NCBI RefSeq assembly: GCF_030689025.1
Contig: NZ_JAUYWA010000014.1
Coordinates: 1-64,000, forward strand
Direction of reading: 5' to 3'
Length of the DNA: 64,000 nt
Source: Oceanobacter sp. 1_MG-2023
Lineage (GTDB): Bacteria; Pseudomonadota; Gammaproteobacteria; Pseudomonadales; Oceanobacteraceae
Part shown: positions 51,828-60,477 of the stretch, one piece after another
Layout: every line of letters begins with the position of its first letter
How positions within the stretch are numbered: position 1 is the stretch's first letter
Notes under the pieces: generated by a model
Databases searched by the model: none
Told to the model about the DNA's origin: nothing
Seen by the model: only the letters and a program-made list of their open reading frames with translations
Made by a program: the position numbers and the translations under genes

Positions 51828-51869
51828 GGCAATCCATATGCCATCTTGCCCGCGCACCGACAGAGTGCA
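51828..51869 (-). promoter_or_regulatory. Sigma-54 promoter and adjacent NtrC box of amtB
   Basis: TGGCATATGGATTGCC (51828-51843, minus strand) fits the -24/-12 consensus TGGCAC-N5-TTGC, with GG and GC ten bases apart. Directly upstream, TGCACTCTGTCGGTGCG (51853-51869) matches the NtrC pattern TGCACC-N5-GGTGCA with two changes. Transcription would start near 51817, about 110 bases before the ATG. The NtrC-like box is closer to the promoter than usual. Confidence 0.78.
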
Positions 51870-52063
51870 TCTGTTACATGCCAAAGTGGACGGTGGTACT
51901 TGTATTCCATAAAAATGGTTTTAGTCATCATTAAATACGCCGCTAATATGCTTATAAGGTGCGCCATCGCCTATTGATAAGAAAATCAGTGACAGATTTT
52001 GGAAAAGCGGAAATCAGATTGGTGCAACCGGTACCAACCGTACCCGGCATCACCACAGAAGCG

Positions 52064-52080
52064 TGCACCGGGACAGCACA
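52064..52080 (-). promoter_or_regulatory. Second NtrC-like box, distal
   Basis: On the minus strand the box reads TGTGCTGTCCCGGTGCA: the right half GGTGCA is perfect, the left half partial. It lies about 250 bases upstream of the expected start, a normal distance for an enhancer site. Confidence 0.5.
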
Positions 52081-52230
52081 CAGGCTGCAAATTGACGTCA
52101 AAAATTAACCGCCACAATTGATCTGTCTCAATAGTAGCAGCCAATTAAAATGCCAATCCTGGACAATTAGCATGCCAGGACACCCACACTTGGCCCGTTG
52201 CGTATAAAAACAGCAGTGTTCTTTTCCTGG

Positions 52231-52620
52231 TCACCCACTGTTGGGGTCTAACGTAAAAAATTCATCGGACAACATGATATAGGGACTACCCAACTCTCCA
52301 TCTCCAATACGTATTAAATTACTCGCCAAATCTATATTCCTATCTTGTGATATACACCACACCATATTAGGAATGCCTACTGTTTCAAAATCGGAGTTCG
52401 TCGAACCATATATTCCCGAACTTCCGACATTACCTGCACCAACCCCCCCTAAAAAAAGCGATAACCCGAGGGGATCTTAATATCATATTATTCCAATCAT
52501 CGAAGAAACATTAAATATCCATAACATCATTATTCTGAAGAATAGAAATCGATTCGTTAATAGCCGCATTATTAATAACCCTAACTGAAAATAGCCATCA
52601 AAATAATTAGCCCCGCTCAT
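52231..52620 (-). pseudogene. Decayed candidate immunity gene
   Basis: ATG 52620 immediately follows the toxin's TGA (TGAATG). Reading requires at least two frame changes: MSGANYFDGYFQ, then RVINNAAINESISILQNNDVMDI, then CFFDDWNNMILRSPRVI, and finally NVGSSGIYGSTNSDFETVGI to LDPNSG and TGA 52231. The pieces join into a small acidic protein of about 130 residues, the usual form of immunity proteins in polymorphic toxin loci. The DNA is distinctly AT-rich compared with its neighbours. No named family is claimed. Confidence 0.55.
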
Positions 52621-53000
52621 TCAATATGCTATTTTCCAATCGTCAAACTCTGTTCTGCCAAGACCTGATGGTATCGGATTCGGATTTATAGGAAAGGTTG
52701 AATAATAATCAAAATGCATGGCTCCAGTCGCTTCAGCGATAGCACCGCCCGGCCTTTGAATTAGATGATGTAGATTAATGGACTCACCATCTGGACCAAT
52801 CAAATCATCTCTTTGAAAGACTCGATTGCCTTGGCTTTTGCTTCAGCGCTTCAGCCCCAGATCTTTACCACCAGTTCTAGTTGCACTCGCAATTATGTCG
52901 TCCCACGCTTTACCTTGCCCTCTGAGATAATCAAAGGAAGGACCAGGTTTGCCCTCCGGGTTGCCCTCTGCTCTACTGCCCTGCGACCACCTGACTGGCG
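52621..53000 (-). pseudogene. C-terminal remnant of a polymorphic toxin with LHH-type nuclease domain
   Basis: One frame reads FDYLRGQGKAWDDIIASATR, GKDLGLKR, an internal TGA (52843-52845), then GNRVFQRDDLIGPDGES and INLHHLIQRPGG, ending at TGA 52621. INLHH and the later Gly/His spacing (GAMHFDYYSTFPINPNPIP) are the hallmarks of the LHH subgroup of HNH/endonuclease VII toxin domains found at the C-termini of contact-dependent and Rhs-type toxins. The delivery domains are missing and the reading frame is interrupted, so it is a ruin. It ends against the candidate immunity gene. Upper boundary is approximate, set by the terminator at 53001. Confidence 0.62.
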
Positions 53001-53044
53001 TAAAAACGCCGTCACGCCGGGCTTGCTCCGAGGTGACGGCGTTT
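53001..53044 (-). terminator. Terminator of the methyltransferase gene
   Basis: A perfect 12-base stem, AAACGCCGTCAC (53004-53015) and GTGACGGCGTTT (53033-53044), is followed on the minus strand by TTTTTA. It lies 54 bases after the stop at 53099 and can work in both directions to some extent. Confidence 0.85.
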
Positions 53045-53098
53045 CCTGTTTCTGAACTGCCGGTTACTGATTTACTGGAGTACCCGGCCAGCCCTTGT

Positions 53099-53707
53099 TT
53101 AATCCTTGGCGGTTTTGCAGGCGACGATCTGCACCACGGCGCTGTCGCCCCGATGGTATTTGCCTTCAACCATATGGCGTTCCACTTCTGCCGCGACTGC
53201 AAAATCCAGCCCCTGAAGTTCCGCTTCCAGCGCCTCCAGCGACATAAACATATCTTTTTGTGACGGTGGTGGCCCGCCTGCGCCTTCCATCTCCAGATGC
53301 CGTTCGGTATAGGCTTCCAGAATAAACACGCCCCCGGGTTTCAGGGCCGGTTGCACATTGCCGTGCAGCTGTTTACGTAATGCCGACGGCACATGGGCTG
53401 CAATCGAGACAATGCCATCCCACGCCTCGGTGCCGAGGTCGAAATCCGCCAGATTGGCGACGACCGTCGAGATAACCACGCCGTTATCCGCGGCCAGTTG
53501 CTGTGCCTTGTTGAGGCCAACCGACGACTGGTCGACCGCGGTAACAACATAACCCTGTTTGGCCAAAAAAACAGCATTCCGTCCTTCGCCTTCTGCCAGG
53601 CACAAGACCTTGCCGCCCGCCAGTATTTGGCCGTACTGGGCTTGCAAAAAATCATTGGCTACCGTGCCGTAGGCAAAACCTTCTTCGTTATAACGTTGAT
53701 CCCACAT
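53099..53707 (-). CDS. Class I SAM-dependent methyltransferase
   Basis: A 202-residue cytoplasmic methyltransferase of TehB/thiopurine-like type. Motif I appears as VLCLAEGEGRNAVFLAKQG (about 34-52), with the acidic end of strand 2 in VTAVDQSSVGL (about 55-65). WDQRYNEEGFAYG at the start is typical of this small-molecule group. ATG 53707 has AGGAG eight or nine bases upstream. The gene stands alone and has its own terminator. Possible substrates include tellurite, selenite or thiols; none can be assigned from sequence. Confidence 0.82.
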   Translation of the reverse strand: MWDQRYNEEGFAYGTVANDFLQAQYGQILAGGKVLCLAEGEGRNAVFLAKQGYVVTAVDQSSVGLNKAQQLAADNGVVISTVVANLADFDLGTEAWDGIVSIAAHVPSALRKQLHGNVQPALKPGGVFILEAYTERHLEMEGAGGPPPSQKDMFMSLEALEAELQGLDFAVAAEVERHMVEGKYHRGDSAVVQIVACKTAKD

Positions 53708-53881
53708 GGGTGATGCTCCTGTTGTCGTCTGCATTCTGTGCCGGTCAAACCGGGTATTCAGCGGTTGGATAACTATTGAATACTGCCGGTTTGAACCTTG
53801 GCTTCAGTATACCCATGCAGGCCACTCACTGCTGTTAAACCGTGCTGCCGGGCTTGACTATCAGTCGTTAGCTGACTGCCA

Positions 53882-55333
53882 TCACCGCTGTGGCGGCCGA
53901 CCCGGCACTCCCAAAGCGTTGATCAATTCATCGGTTGTAACCCCCAGCGCAATTGCCGCCGCCGCAAAATCCGGTGGCCCCTGATTCGGTTTCCCCAATG
54001 CCTTGATCAACGCGGTTTCGCTGATATTCAGCGTCGCCGCCGCTGCTGCAACATCCGGTCGCTGGCCAGGGCCACCGGGGCCGCCGCCTTCTGGGCGATG
54101 ACCGATGCCGCCAGTGTCGCCATCGGCAAATGAGACCACCCGATTGGCTTTGACCGTGGCAGGATCACCTGCCGGCGTGTTGCTCACGTCGCCACCCCGC
54201 ACCAGACGCACATAGTTGTAATACCGTTCACCATCCGGGCCATCGGCTCCCCCTTCGGCCTTGGTATCAAAGCGGACAGCACCGGCACCGTGCATATCAT
54301 GGCCCTCATGATCCACCGCGTAACCAAAGGCAACATACCAGGCAAACCAGTAACCGTGGGCATCGTGGGGGTCGATATAAGGGTTGGTGGTGCTGCTCCA
54401 GAAGAAGGGATAATCGACGTTGTCCGCTTCATTGGTAATGGTAGAGATATTAAATACGCTGCGATCTATGGCCGGGAAAACCCCGGAATAATCCACCAGA
54501 CTTTGCAGCTCTTTGATATTCGGCAAGCGCCAGTCATCGTAACCAGCGTCGGTGGCGTTTTCGGCGTAGGCCAATGCTTCTTGCCAGTTCAGGCTTTTGC
54601 CGCTGTCGTTTTTACTCCACATCAAACCAGTGGCGTGATCGCTGATGGTGTTATCGCCGTTATCCTGAAAATCGTTAATGCCGTATGGACTGCCACTCAC
54701 ACAACGTACAAACCGCCGACCATTCAGCGCCTTGATATGGCCGGTCCAGTCATTCACAACAAAGGCAACGTCACGCTGGGCCAGCTCGGTATCGACCTGA
54801 TAATAATTGCTCGACCAGGAGTGCTGTTGCGCACCTTCCTTGCCATTCCCGACCAGATAAAAGTAGTCGGTATCCAGCCAGGGCCAACCGGCAGAAAAGT
54901 CCCGGATAGACCAGAGTTCCTTGATATTCGGCAAACGCCAGTCGTCGATACCGCCAAGCTCCAGCGCCGCGCAATAACCGGCGGCATCGGACCAGACCAT
55001 GGATGCTGCAGATAATGACTGCGTCCACACCAGCCCTGTTACCTGATCGGTGACGGTGCTGTTGCCATTGTCCTGATAGCTGGGCACATTGCCGGTGTAT
55101 TGGGCATCCTGACCATAAAAAGCCGCCCCGGGCGCTGGGCATTCGATCTCGACACTGTTGTTGTAACAGGTGCCCTGGGCGGTATCGACAATGGCAAAAG
55201 CCCGACTCTGGGAATTGGCGGCAGCCTCCGAGCGCCCGCTGGTACCCTCGTGTTTGGTGGCACAGCCAGCCAATGATCCCGCCAGACTCAGCAGTACCGC
55301 ACTGGTGATGATGTAATGTTGCGATATTTCCAT
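53882..55333 (-). CDS. Lipoprotein with two DUF1566 (Lcl) domains
   Basis: A 483-residue surface or periplasmic lipoprotein. The lipobox LAGC lies at about residue 24. Two DUF1566/Lcl domains follow, each opening with VTDQVTGLVWTQSLS-like (about 90-104) or ISDHATGLMWSKNDS (about 222-236) and containing GIDDWRLPNIKEL or GYDDWRLPNIKEL. The C-terminus has a glycine-rich linker (RPEGGGPGGPGQRP) and two short helical repeats, DVAAAAATLNISETALIKAL and DFAAAAIALGVTTDELINAL. The fold is linked to sugar or glycan binding in Legionella. It is monocistronic. Role unknown; adhesion or envelope contact is plausible. Confidence 0.82.
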   Translation of the reverse strand: MEISQHYIITSAVLLSLAGSLAGCATKHEGTSGRSEAAANSQSRAFAIVDTAQGTCYNNSVEIECPAPGAAFYGQDAQYTGNVPSYQDNGNSTVTDQVTGLVWTQSLSAASMVWSDAAGYCAALELGGIDDWRLPNIKELWSIRDFSAGWPWLDTDYFYLVGNGKEGAQQHSWSSNYYQVDTELAQRDVAFVVNDWTGHIKALNGRRFVRCVSGSPYGINDFQDNGDNTISDHATGLMWSKNDSGKSLNWQEALAYAENATDAGYDDWRLPNIKELQSLVDYSGVFPAIDRSVFNISTITNEADNVDYPFFWSSTTNPYIDPHDAHGYWFAWYVAFGYAVDHEGHDMHGAGAVRFDTKAEGGADGPDGERYYNYVRLVRGGDVSNTPAGDPATVKANRVVSFADGDTGGIGHRPEGGGPGGPGQRPDVAAAAATLNISETALIKALGKPNQGPPDFAAAAIALGVTTDELINALGVPGRPPQR

Positions 55334-55987
55334 AATTAGCTCTGCCATGTCCTGTAAATTCAGAAAACCGACTGTATGATATAAAACCGATCCGCAGAAA
55401 TATCAAAGACTATGTAAAGTAACGTCGATTAACGCTGATTTTAATCAGGGTTTTGCCATTATTATTTTCAACCTGATAAGCGGCAATACAGCAGGGCAAT
55501 ACATCAGGATAATAAATCAGGGCATTCCAAGGTGAAAAGCAGTAGGAAACAGGTAAATAAATGCATACGAAAAATTCACTATTCCTATGATAAAAATAGA
55601 AAACACTCAAGATTTATACCTGTCTCCAGAGGATCAACCTAACAACTTTCATTGCCAAAATTACTAAATATAATAATGCCTAATGGAGGTTTCGAAGCCT
55701 CTTTCAATATCTCTAAAAAGCTTATATTTCCCACACCCATTTATATAACTTCTATATGGCTACCTGGAGAGCTTTAATTGCTGTATTAAGCGCGGTATTT
55801 AAAATATTAATCGCAGCATTGATAGCCTGTTGGGGAGATCTATTTAGTCGTGTAAAGCCACCGTTGCAGCAAATTATTCACATCAAAGACTTCGGAATAT
55901 TTTAATGCTGCTCTATCCGGCCTATTTCCGGCCAATTCAGTAAAGATTTGGACTACTTTCAGTCCAAATCGCATCATTCAGACGCAC
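55334..55987. other. AT-rich intergenic region, one weak small frame and one hairpin
   Basis: No convincing gene was seen in about 650 bases. A 49-codon plus-strand frame (55756-55905, MATWRALIAVLSAVFKIL, with one hydrophobic helix) lacks a Shine-Dalgarno and is not claimed as a gene. A perfect 10-base hairpin, GATTTGGACT and AGTCCAAATC (55945-55970), lies next to the transposase ruin. The AT content suggests acquired DNA. Confidence 0.6.
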
Positions 55988-57039
55988 CTATCCCACACAA
56001 GATAAAAAGCTCCAGCGACGAGCGTTGTACACCATGTTCATCAAACCGATTCTCAGTTCCGCTCTGGCCTGGCCGATGCAGCGCACCAGGTACTTTTTGC
56101 CGTCGCATTTCATGTCCGCATAAACATGTTCGACACGAGCCCAAACCTGAGAGCGTTTTTGATTCGTCAGCTTGCTACGTTCAGGCATGTCTGTCTTTAC
56201 CTCGCGGTTTCTTGCGATGGATGTGGGAGCGATAGCCACGGTCTTCCAACATGCTTTCATTTTCTGCGCTTCGATAAGCGCTATCTGCCCAGACATCTGC
56301 GCTGCTATTGTCGCCATTGATCAGGACTTCGAGTTGATGCCCGCCATGTATCTTAGCCGCAGTCGCTTCGTAGCTGCGAATGAGTTTGTGCTGTTTATCG
56401 ACGCTGGTGTGATTTTTATAGCCGAAGTAGCTCTTGCCATGTTTCTTCGTCCAGGCTGCTGCATCTCGACTGGCCTAGCGCTGCTGGGCCGGAGTACGTT
56501 CTGGAGGGAGCGGCGGTGTCGGGTCATCGTTACCGGAATTGGACTTTTCTTGCGCTTTGCGGGCTTTTTCCTGCTGCTCTTCGGTTTTTCGCTGGGTGCT
56601 TCAACCAGGGTGACATCGATAATTTGACCGCCTTGAGGCCGATAACCGTGGGCTTCGATGTGCGAGAGCAAGCTGTAAAACAGTTCATCGGTGAGGTTTT
56701 TCTGGACGAGTAACTCTTCATATTTCCAGGCGGTATTGGCATCGGGTACCGGATCTTCCGGCGACAAGCCCAGAAAACGCCGAAACGACAGGCGATCCAG
56801 CATCTGATACTCGACCTGCTTGAGGGGCAAGCTGTAGTAGTGGCGTAGGAAAATCATTTTGAACATGAGCAAGGTGTCTGAACGAGGGGACCCTTGTTGG
56901 ATCAGCGTGGCATGCGGATCTTGCTGAGAATGGACCTGAAGGCAGCCCAGTCGACAAGTTCATTAATTTTAGCGAGTGGGTCGTTGTGCTGATCCAGTTT
57001 GTCATTCAGGTCATCAAAGTCGAAGAATCCTGGCTGCAT
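55988..57039 (-). pseudogene. IS5-family transposase ruin
   Basis: Fragments in at least three frames together follow an IS5-type DDE transposase. The N-terminus MQPGFFDFDDLNDKLDQHND begins at 57039; the middle has VEYQMLDRLSFRRFLGLSPE, VPDANTAWKYEELLV and GGQIIDVTLV; the C-terminus has VWARVEHVYADMKCD and RIGLMNMVYNARRW before the stop at 55988. Numerous frameshifts make it inactive. Terminal inverted repeats and target duplications could not be identified with confidence. It lies next to the AT-rich gap and the decayed toxin locus. Confidence 0.85.
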
Positions 57040-57328
57040 ACAATGCGCTGTTTTTACAAAACCCTGCAAACCATCAAGACGCTTTGCTGAATCCCAACCC
57101 GTCGTTTTTATACCCATAACCTGACATCTACCACTCAACTACTTGGAAATTTTTTTGGCTTTGGCTATCTCTGCTTTCTGACTGCCTTCAGGCTGATCCA
57201 GATTGGCCGTTCAATACGGCATTCCGTGTTGTGCGGCTAACCCCGAGCAGGTATCAAAACACATACCACCGGATTCAGATGCGCCGCATATACTGCCGGA
57301 ACCGCTGGATACCATCGCGGCGCATCGG

Positions 57329-58270
57329 TTACGGCTGGCTGGCCGCCCAGATACCATCGGCGATCAATTGCTGGCTGAGTTCACCAATCAGTTCGGCAAC
57401 CAGTGTCATGGCGCGGGTTTCTGGCCTTTCGTGCATATGTACCAGATTGACCTGGCGAGTCATGTCCGGGTCGGTGATTGGCAGCAGTTTGATTGCACCA
57501 CTGTTCACCTGCGGGTATACCGCCGTGGTGGAGCATATCAGCAGGCCATAGCCTTCTATTACATAGCGCAGACTGGTGAGTAGCTGGCCAAAGGGATTCT
57601 GGCGTTGCAGTTTCACCCCCACCAGCTGTTCGTATTGCGCCACCCGGAAGCCGAGGGAGTCGCGTTCGCTGGTGTAGATCACCCTATAATCGGTCAACTC
57701 GGCAAAACGAATGCAGTCACGCTGCAGCAAGCTGTCGAATACCGCCGTTGCCCCGGTGCCTACCGCCAAAAACAGCCGCTCGTTCAGCAACGGCCGGCTG
57801 ATCATACCCATATGTGGCGAGGCATCGTCAGAGCTCACCAACAGGTCAACATCCCCCTGGCGCAACAACTGATAAAGGCTGCTCGACAAGCCGGTTTGCA
57901 AGTCCAGTTCGATACTTGGGTAACGGCGATTGACTTCGGCAAACAAGGGTACTGCCAGGGCGTTGCCTGTCGGTTGGCTCATCCCCAGTACCACCCGGCC
58001 ACTGGGTTCACCACCGTCTTCCAGCAACTGCCGTCGTGCCAGTTCCAGCTGTTGTACTGTGGTTTCGGCAACGGGCAGGAATTTTTCTCCTGCCGGGGTC
58101 AAGTGTACGCCGGTGTGATCCCGCTCCAACAGGCGGGTCTTGAGTTCATGTTCCAGTGCTGCCAGTTGCTGGCTGACGCTGGGTTGGGCGATGTTCAGCT
58201 CTCTGGCGGTAGCGGCAATGCTGCCGGTACGGGCGCACGTCACCAGATACAGCAGCTGTCGGGTATTCAT
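57329..58270 (-). CDS. LysR-family transcription regulator
   Basis: A 313-residue LysR regulator. The N-terminal winged HTH is typical: GSIAATARELNIAQPSVSQQ (about 17-36) and LEHELKTRLLERDHTG. The C-terminal co-inducer domain covers about 90-300. It is divergent from the class II aldolase gene, with a 161-base shared intergenic region containing a perfect inverted repeat of LysR type (58320-58342). It therefore probably controls the aldolase operon and itself. AGGGG lies about ten bases before the start. The inducer is unknown. Confidence 0.88.
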   Translation of the reverse strand: MNTRQLLYLVTCARTGSIAATARELNIAQPSVSQQLAALEHELKTRLLERDHTGVHLTPAGEKFLPVAETTVQQLELARRQLLEDGGEPSGRVVLGMSQPTGNALAVPLFAEVNRRYPSIELDLQTGLSSSLYQLLRQGDVDLLVSSDDASPHMGMISRPLLNERLFLAVGTGATAVFDSLLQRDCIRFAELTDYRVIYTSERDSLGFRVAQYEQLVGVKLQRQNPFGQLLTSLRYVIEGYGLLICSTTAVYPQVNSGAIKLLPITDPDMTRQVNLVHMHERPETRAMTLVAELIGELSQQLIADGIWAASQP

Positions 58271-58319
58271 TATTGTTATTTCCCCTGGGTCAGGTGGTTG
58301 AGTCGGATGTCCGCAGCCC

Positions 58320-58342
58320 GGGTATAGGTAATGACTATACCC
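58320..58342. promoter_or_regulatory. Putative LysR operator in the divergent promoter
   Basis: GGGTATAG-GTAATGA-CTATACCC, perfect 8-base arms with a 7-base centre, includes the T-N11-A core of LysR sites. It lies about 50 bases before the LysR start and 90 before the aldolase start. Confidence 0.75.
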
Positions 58343-58431
58343 CCATCAATAAACTTCAGTCTACCTGGAATGGCGGTATTTACTTAACATCCTAACAAAA
58401 TATCAACCGTTCAAATAAAGGAGTCAGCGAC

Positions 58432-59214
58432 ATGACCAGCACTACTCTGAGCCGTGACCCGGCCAACTTCAACAAGCCACCGCATATCAGTGATAGCGAA
58501 TGGCAAACCCGGATCAAACTGGCTGGCACCTATCGGGTGTTCGCCTTGATGGGCTGGGACGAGGGTATCTATAACCATTTGTCTTTACGGGTGCCTGGTA
58601 CTGAGCATTTTCTGATTAATCCTTTTGGCCTGCACTACACCGAAGTCACCGCCTCCAATCTGGTCAAGGTCGATATCGAAGGCAATATTATTGGCCAGTC
58701 CGACTGGCCGATTAATCCGGCTGGCTTTACTTTTCATGGCAAGATTCACCAGCAGGTTGCCGATAGTCATTGTGTGATGCACGTGCACACCACCGCTACT
58801 CAGTCTGTGTGTTGTCTGGAAAGCGGTCTTTCCTACAGTAACTTTTACGCGGCTCAGTTGTGGGGCCGGGTAGCCTGGCATGAGTTTGAGGGTATTACCC
58901 TACGCTCGGATGAAGGTGACCGGATTCTGGCCAGTGCTGGCAACAAACAGGTACTGATGCTGAAAAACCATGGCCCGGTTGTTATTGGCGCCACTCTGGC
59001 ACAGGCCTTCTCACTGATGTGGTTGGTCAACCGCGCCTGTGAAGTCCAGCTGGCCACCTGCAGCATGGGCAAGCCGCTGACCATTGCCCAGCCGGTGCTG
59101 GATGGCTGTTCCCGTGATTCGATGAATCTGGACCCGCGCTTTGGTGCTGGTGAAGATGCCCTGGCAGCATTTTTGCGCCTGGCCGAGCGTCAGGATGCAT
59201 CGTTTCGTTACTGA
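58432..59214 (+). CDS. Class II aldolase/adducin-family protein
   Basis: A 260-residue zinc-dependent aldolase-fold enzyme. The metal site includes HVHTTATQSVCCLESG (His-x-His, about residues 112-127) and the later His in LKNHGPVVIG (about 182). DEGIYNHLSLRVPG (about 42-55) is the conserved N-terminal phosphate or substrate loop. Members split sugar phosphates or hydroxy-keto acids, or act as decarboxylases. AAGGAG lies eight bases before the ATG. It is the first gene of a plus-strand set with an orphan DctP and a ketopantoate-reductase-like enzyme, and is divergent from the LysR gene. Substrate unknown. Confidence 0.83.
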   Translation: MTSTTLSRDPANFNKPPHISDSEWQTRIKLAGTYRVFALMGWDEGIYNHLSLRVPGTEHFLINPFGLHYTEVTASNLVKVDIEGNIIGQSDWPINPAGFTFHGKIHQQVADSHCVMHVHTTATQSVCCLESGLSYSNFYAAQLWGRVAWHEFEGITLRSDEGDRILASAGNKQVLMLKNHGPVVIGATLAQAFSLMWLVNRACEVQLATCSMGKPLTIAQPVLDGCSRDSMNLDPRFGAGEDALAAFLRLAERQDASFRY

Positions 59215-59420
59215 TCGATCCAGGCTGATATCTAACGGTTGATCGAATCACTGGTCACCCGTCATAAACACAGGCATAACAGGCAGGCGCTGATGGTCCG
59301 GATCACTCCCGACGATGTGATTGGTTTGATCCGCCTCAGCAGCCGTAAGCACTCATAAACAATAACAATAAACGGATCATCATTAACAACAACCAATCAA
59401 TAACAATAAAAAGGTACGCC

Positions 59421-60470
59421 ATGAACATACTCAGAATCGCAGCTCAAGCCACACTAGTCAGCAGCCTGATGTGGGGACTGTTGGCTCAAGCCGACACCAC
59501 ACCTCAAACCACCTTGCGGGTTGGTACCTGGTTACCGCCCACCAATCCACAAAATGCTGAAGTCTGGCCAACTTGGGCGAAGTGGGTCGAAGAAGCCACC
59601 GAAGGCCGGGTGGCCATCCAGCTGGAATACGGTCTTGGCCATCCCAAAACCATGTTTAATCTGGTCGAAGATGGTGTGGTGGATGTCGCCTTTACCGTGG
59701 TTGGTTATCAGCCGGGCCGTTTCAAGTTACCTCTGGTAGCCGAGTTGCCCGGTATCAGTGATAGTGCAGAAGCGACCTCGGTCGCGTTATGGCGTACCCA
59801 ACAGCAGTATTTCTCAGCTGCCAAGGAATTCGACGGGCTGGAGTTACTCGGGCTGTTTGTACATGGCCCGGCCCAGATCCATACTCGTGAACCTTTCAGC
59901 AGCTTGCAACAACTCAAAAACCAGAAGATCCGGATAGGTGGCGGCTTGCAGATGCTGGTCGCCGAGCGACTCGATGTCAGCCCGGTACAGGCACCCGCCC
60001 CGAAAGTGTATGAAATGATGCAGCAAGGGGTGGTCGATGGAGTGTTCCTGCCAGTGCTGGATCAGAAATACCTGCGCCTCAGTGAAGTGACGAGTCAGAT
60101 CACCGTGATCCCCAGAGGCCTGTACGCCAGTTCATTTGCCATATTCGCCAGCCCGGACACCCTCGACAGCCTCTCTGCCGCCGATCGCCAGGCCATTTTG
60201 TCAGTCTCCGGGGAGCGCCTGTCGGCCCTCGCTGGGAGAGCCTGGGAGCAAGCCGACCGCAACGGTTACGAGGCCGCACGTAACAGCGGTGTCGAGATTC
60301 ATCAGCTGCAGCCCGGCGATGCCATGCTGACTGACATGCAGCAGCGCCTGTCCGACTTGCCCCAGCAATGGGTCAAAGACGTGGCCGACCGTGATATCGA
60401 TGCCAATGCCGCTCTCGACTATCTGCGCCAGCAGGCGCGTTCTTACCAGCAACCTCTGGCACAGGAGTAA
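59421..60470 (+). CDS. Orphan TRAP substrate-binding protein (second DctP)
   Basis: A 349-residue periplasmic binding protein with a signal peptide of about 25 residues ending QADT. It is a close paralogue of DctP at 25992-27059: both contain RVGTWLPPTN, WPTWAKWVEEATEGRV, APAPKVYEM and GRAWE/D. The corresponding Arg strand is NQKIRIGGG. AAGG lies seven to eight bases before the ATG. No dctQ or dctM is adjacent; the gene follows the aldolase and precedes a reductase, so it either borrows the DctQM pair encoded 34 kb away or serves a sensor role. Ligand may differ from its paralogue's. Confidence 0.87.
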   Translation: MNILRIAAQATLVSSLMWGLLAQADTTPQTTLRVGTWLPPTNPQNAEVWPTWAKWVEEATEGRVAIQLEYGLGHPKTMFNLVEDGVVDVAFTVVGYQPGRFKLPLVAELPGISDSAEATSVALWRTQQQYFSAAKEFDGLELLGLFVHGPAQIHTREPFSSLQQLKNQKIRIGGGLQMLVAERLDVSPVQAPAPKVYEMMQQGVVDGVFLPVLDQKYLRLSEVTSQITVIPRGLYASSFAIFASPDTLDSLSAADRQAILSVSGERLSALAGRAWEQADRNGYEAARNSGVEIHQLQPGDAMLTDMQQRLSDLPQQWVKDVADRDIDANAALDYLRQQARSYQQPLAQE

Positions 60471-60477
60471 CGCAACA

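Larger units (their letters stand above)
51709..52230 (-). other. amtB control region, no gene
   Basis: These 522 bases hold the amtB leader, a sigma-54 promoter, two NtrC-like boxes (separate entries) and, at the left end, an AACGAGGATA Shine-Dalgarno region. Short open frames exist but none has coding character. The right end abuts the decayed immunity gene. Confidence 0.7.

Noticed and set aside
52843..53202. 119-codon minus-strand frame as an intact gene
   Set aside because: Its first part overlaps the methyltransferase gene and its middle reads through that gene's terminator hairpin; only the part after the hairpin has toxin-like sense.
55756..55905. 49-codon hydrophobic small protein, type I toxin-like
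   Set aside because: No Shine-Dalgarno, no antisense promoter visible and AT-rich surroundings in which such frames arise by chance.
59215..59420. Small frame between the aldolase and orphan DctP genes
   Set aside because: About 45 codons without start support; it may be a remnant, but nothing recognisable is encoded.
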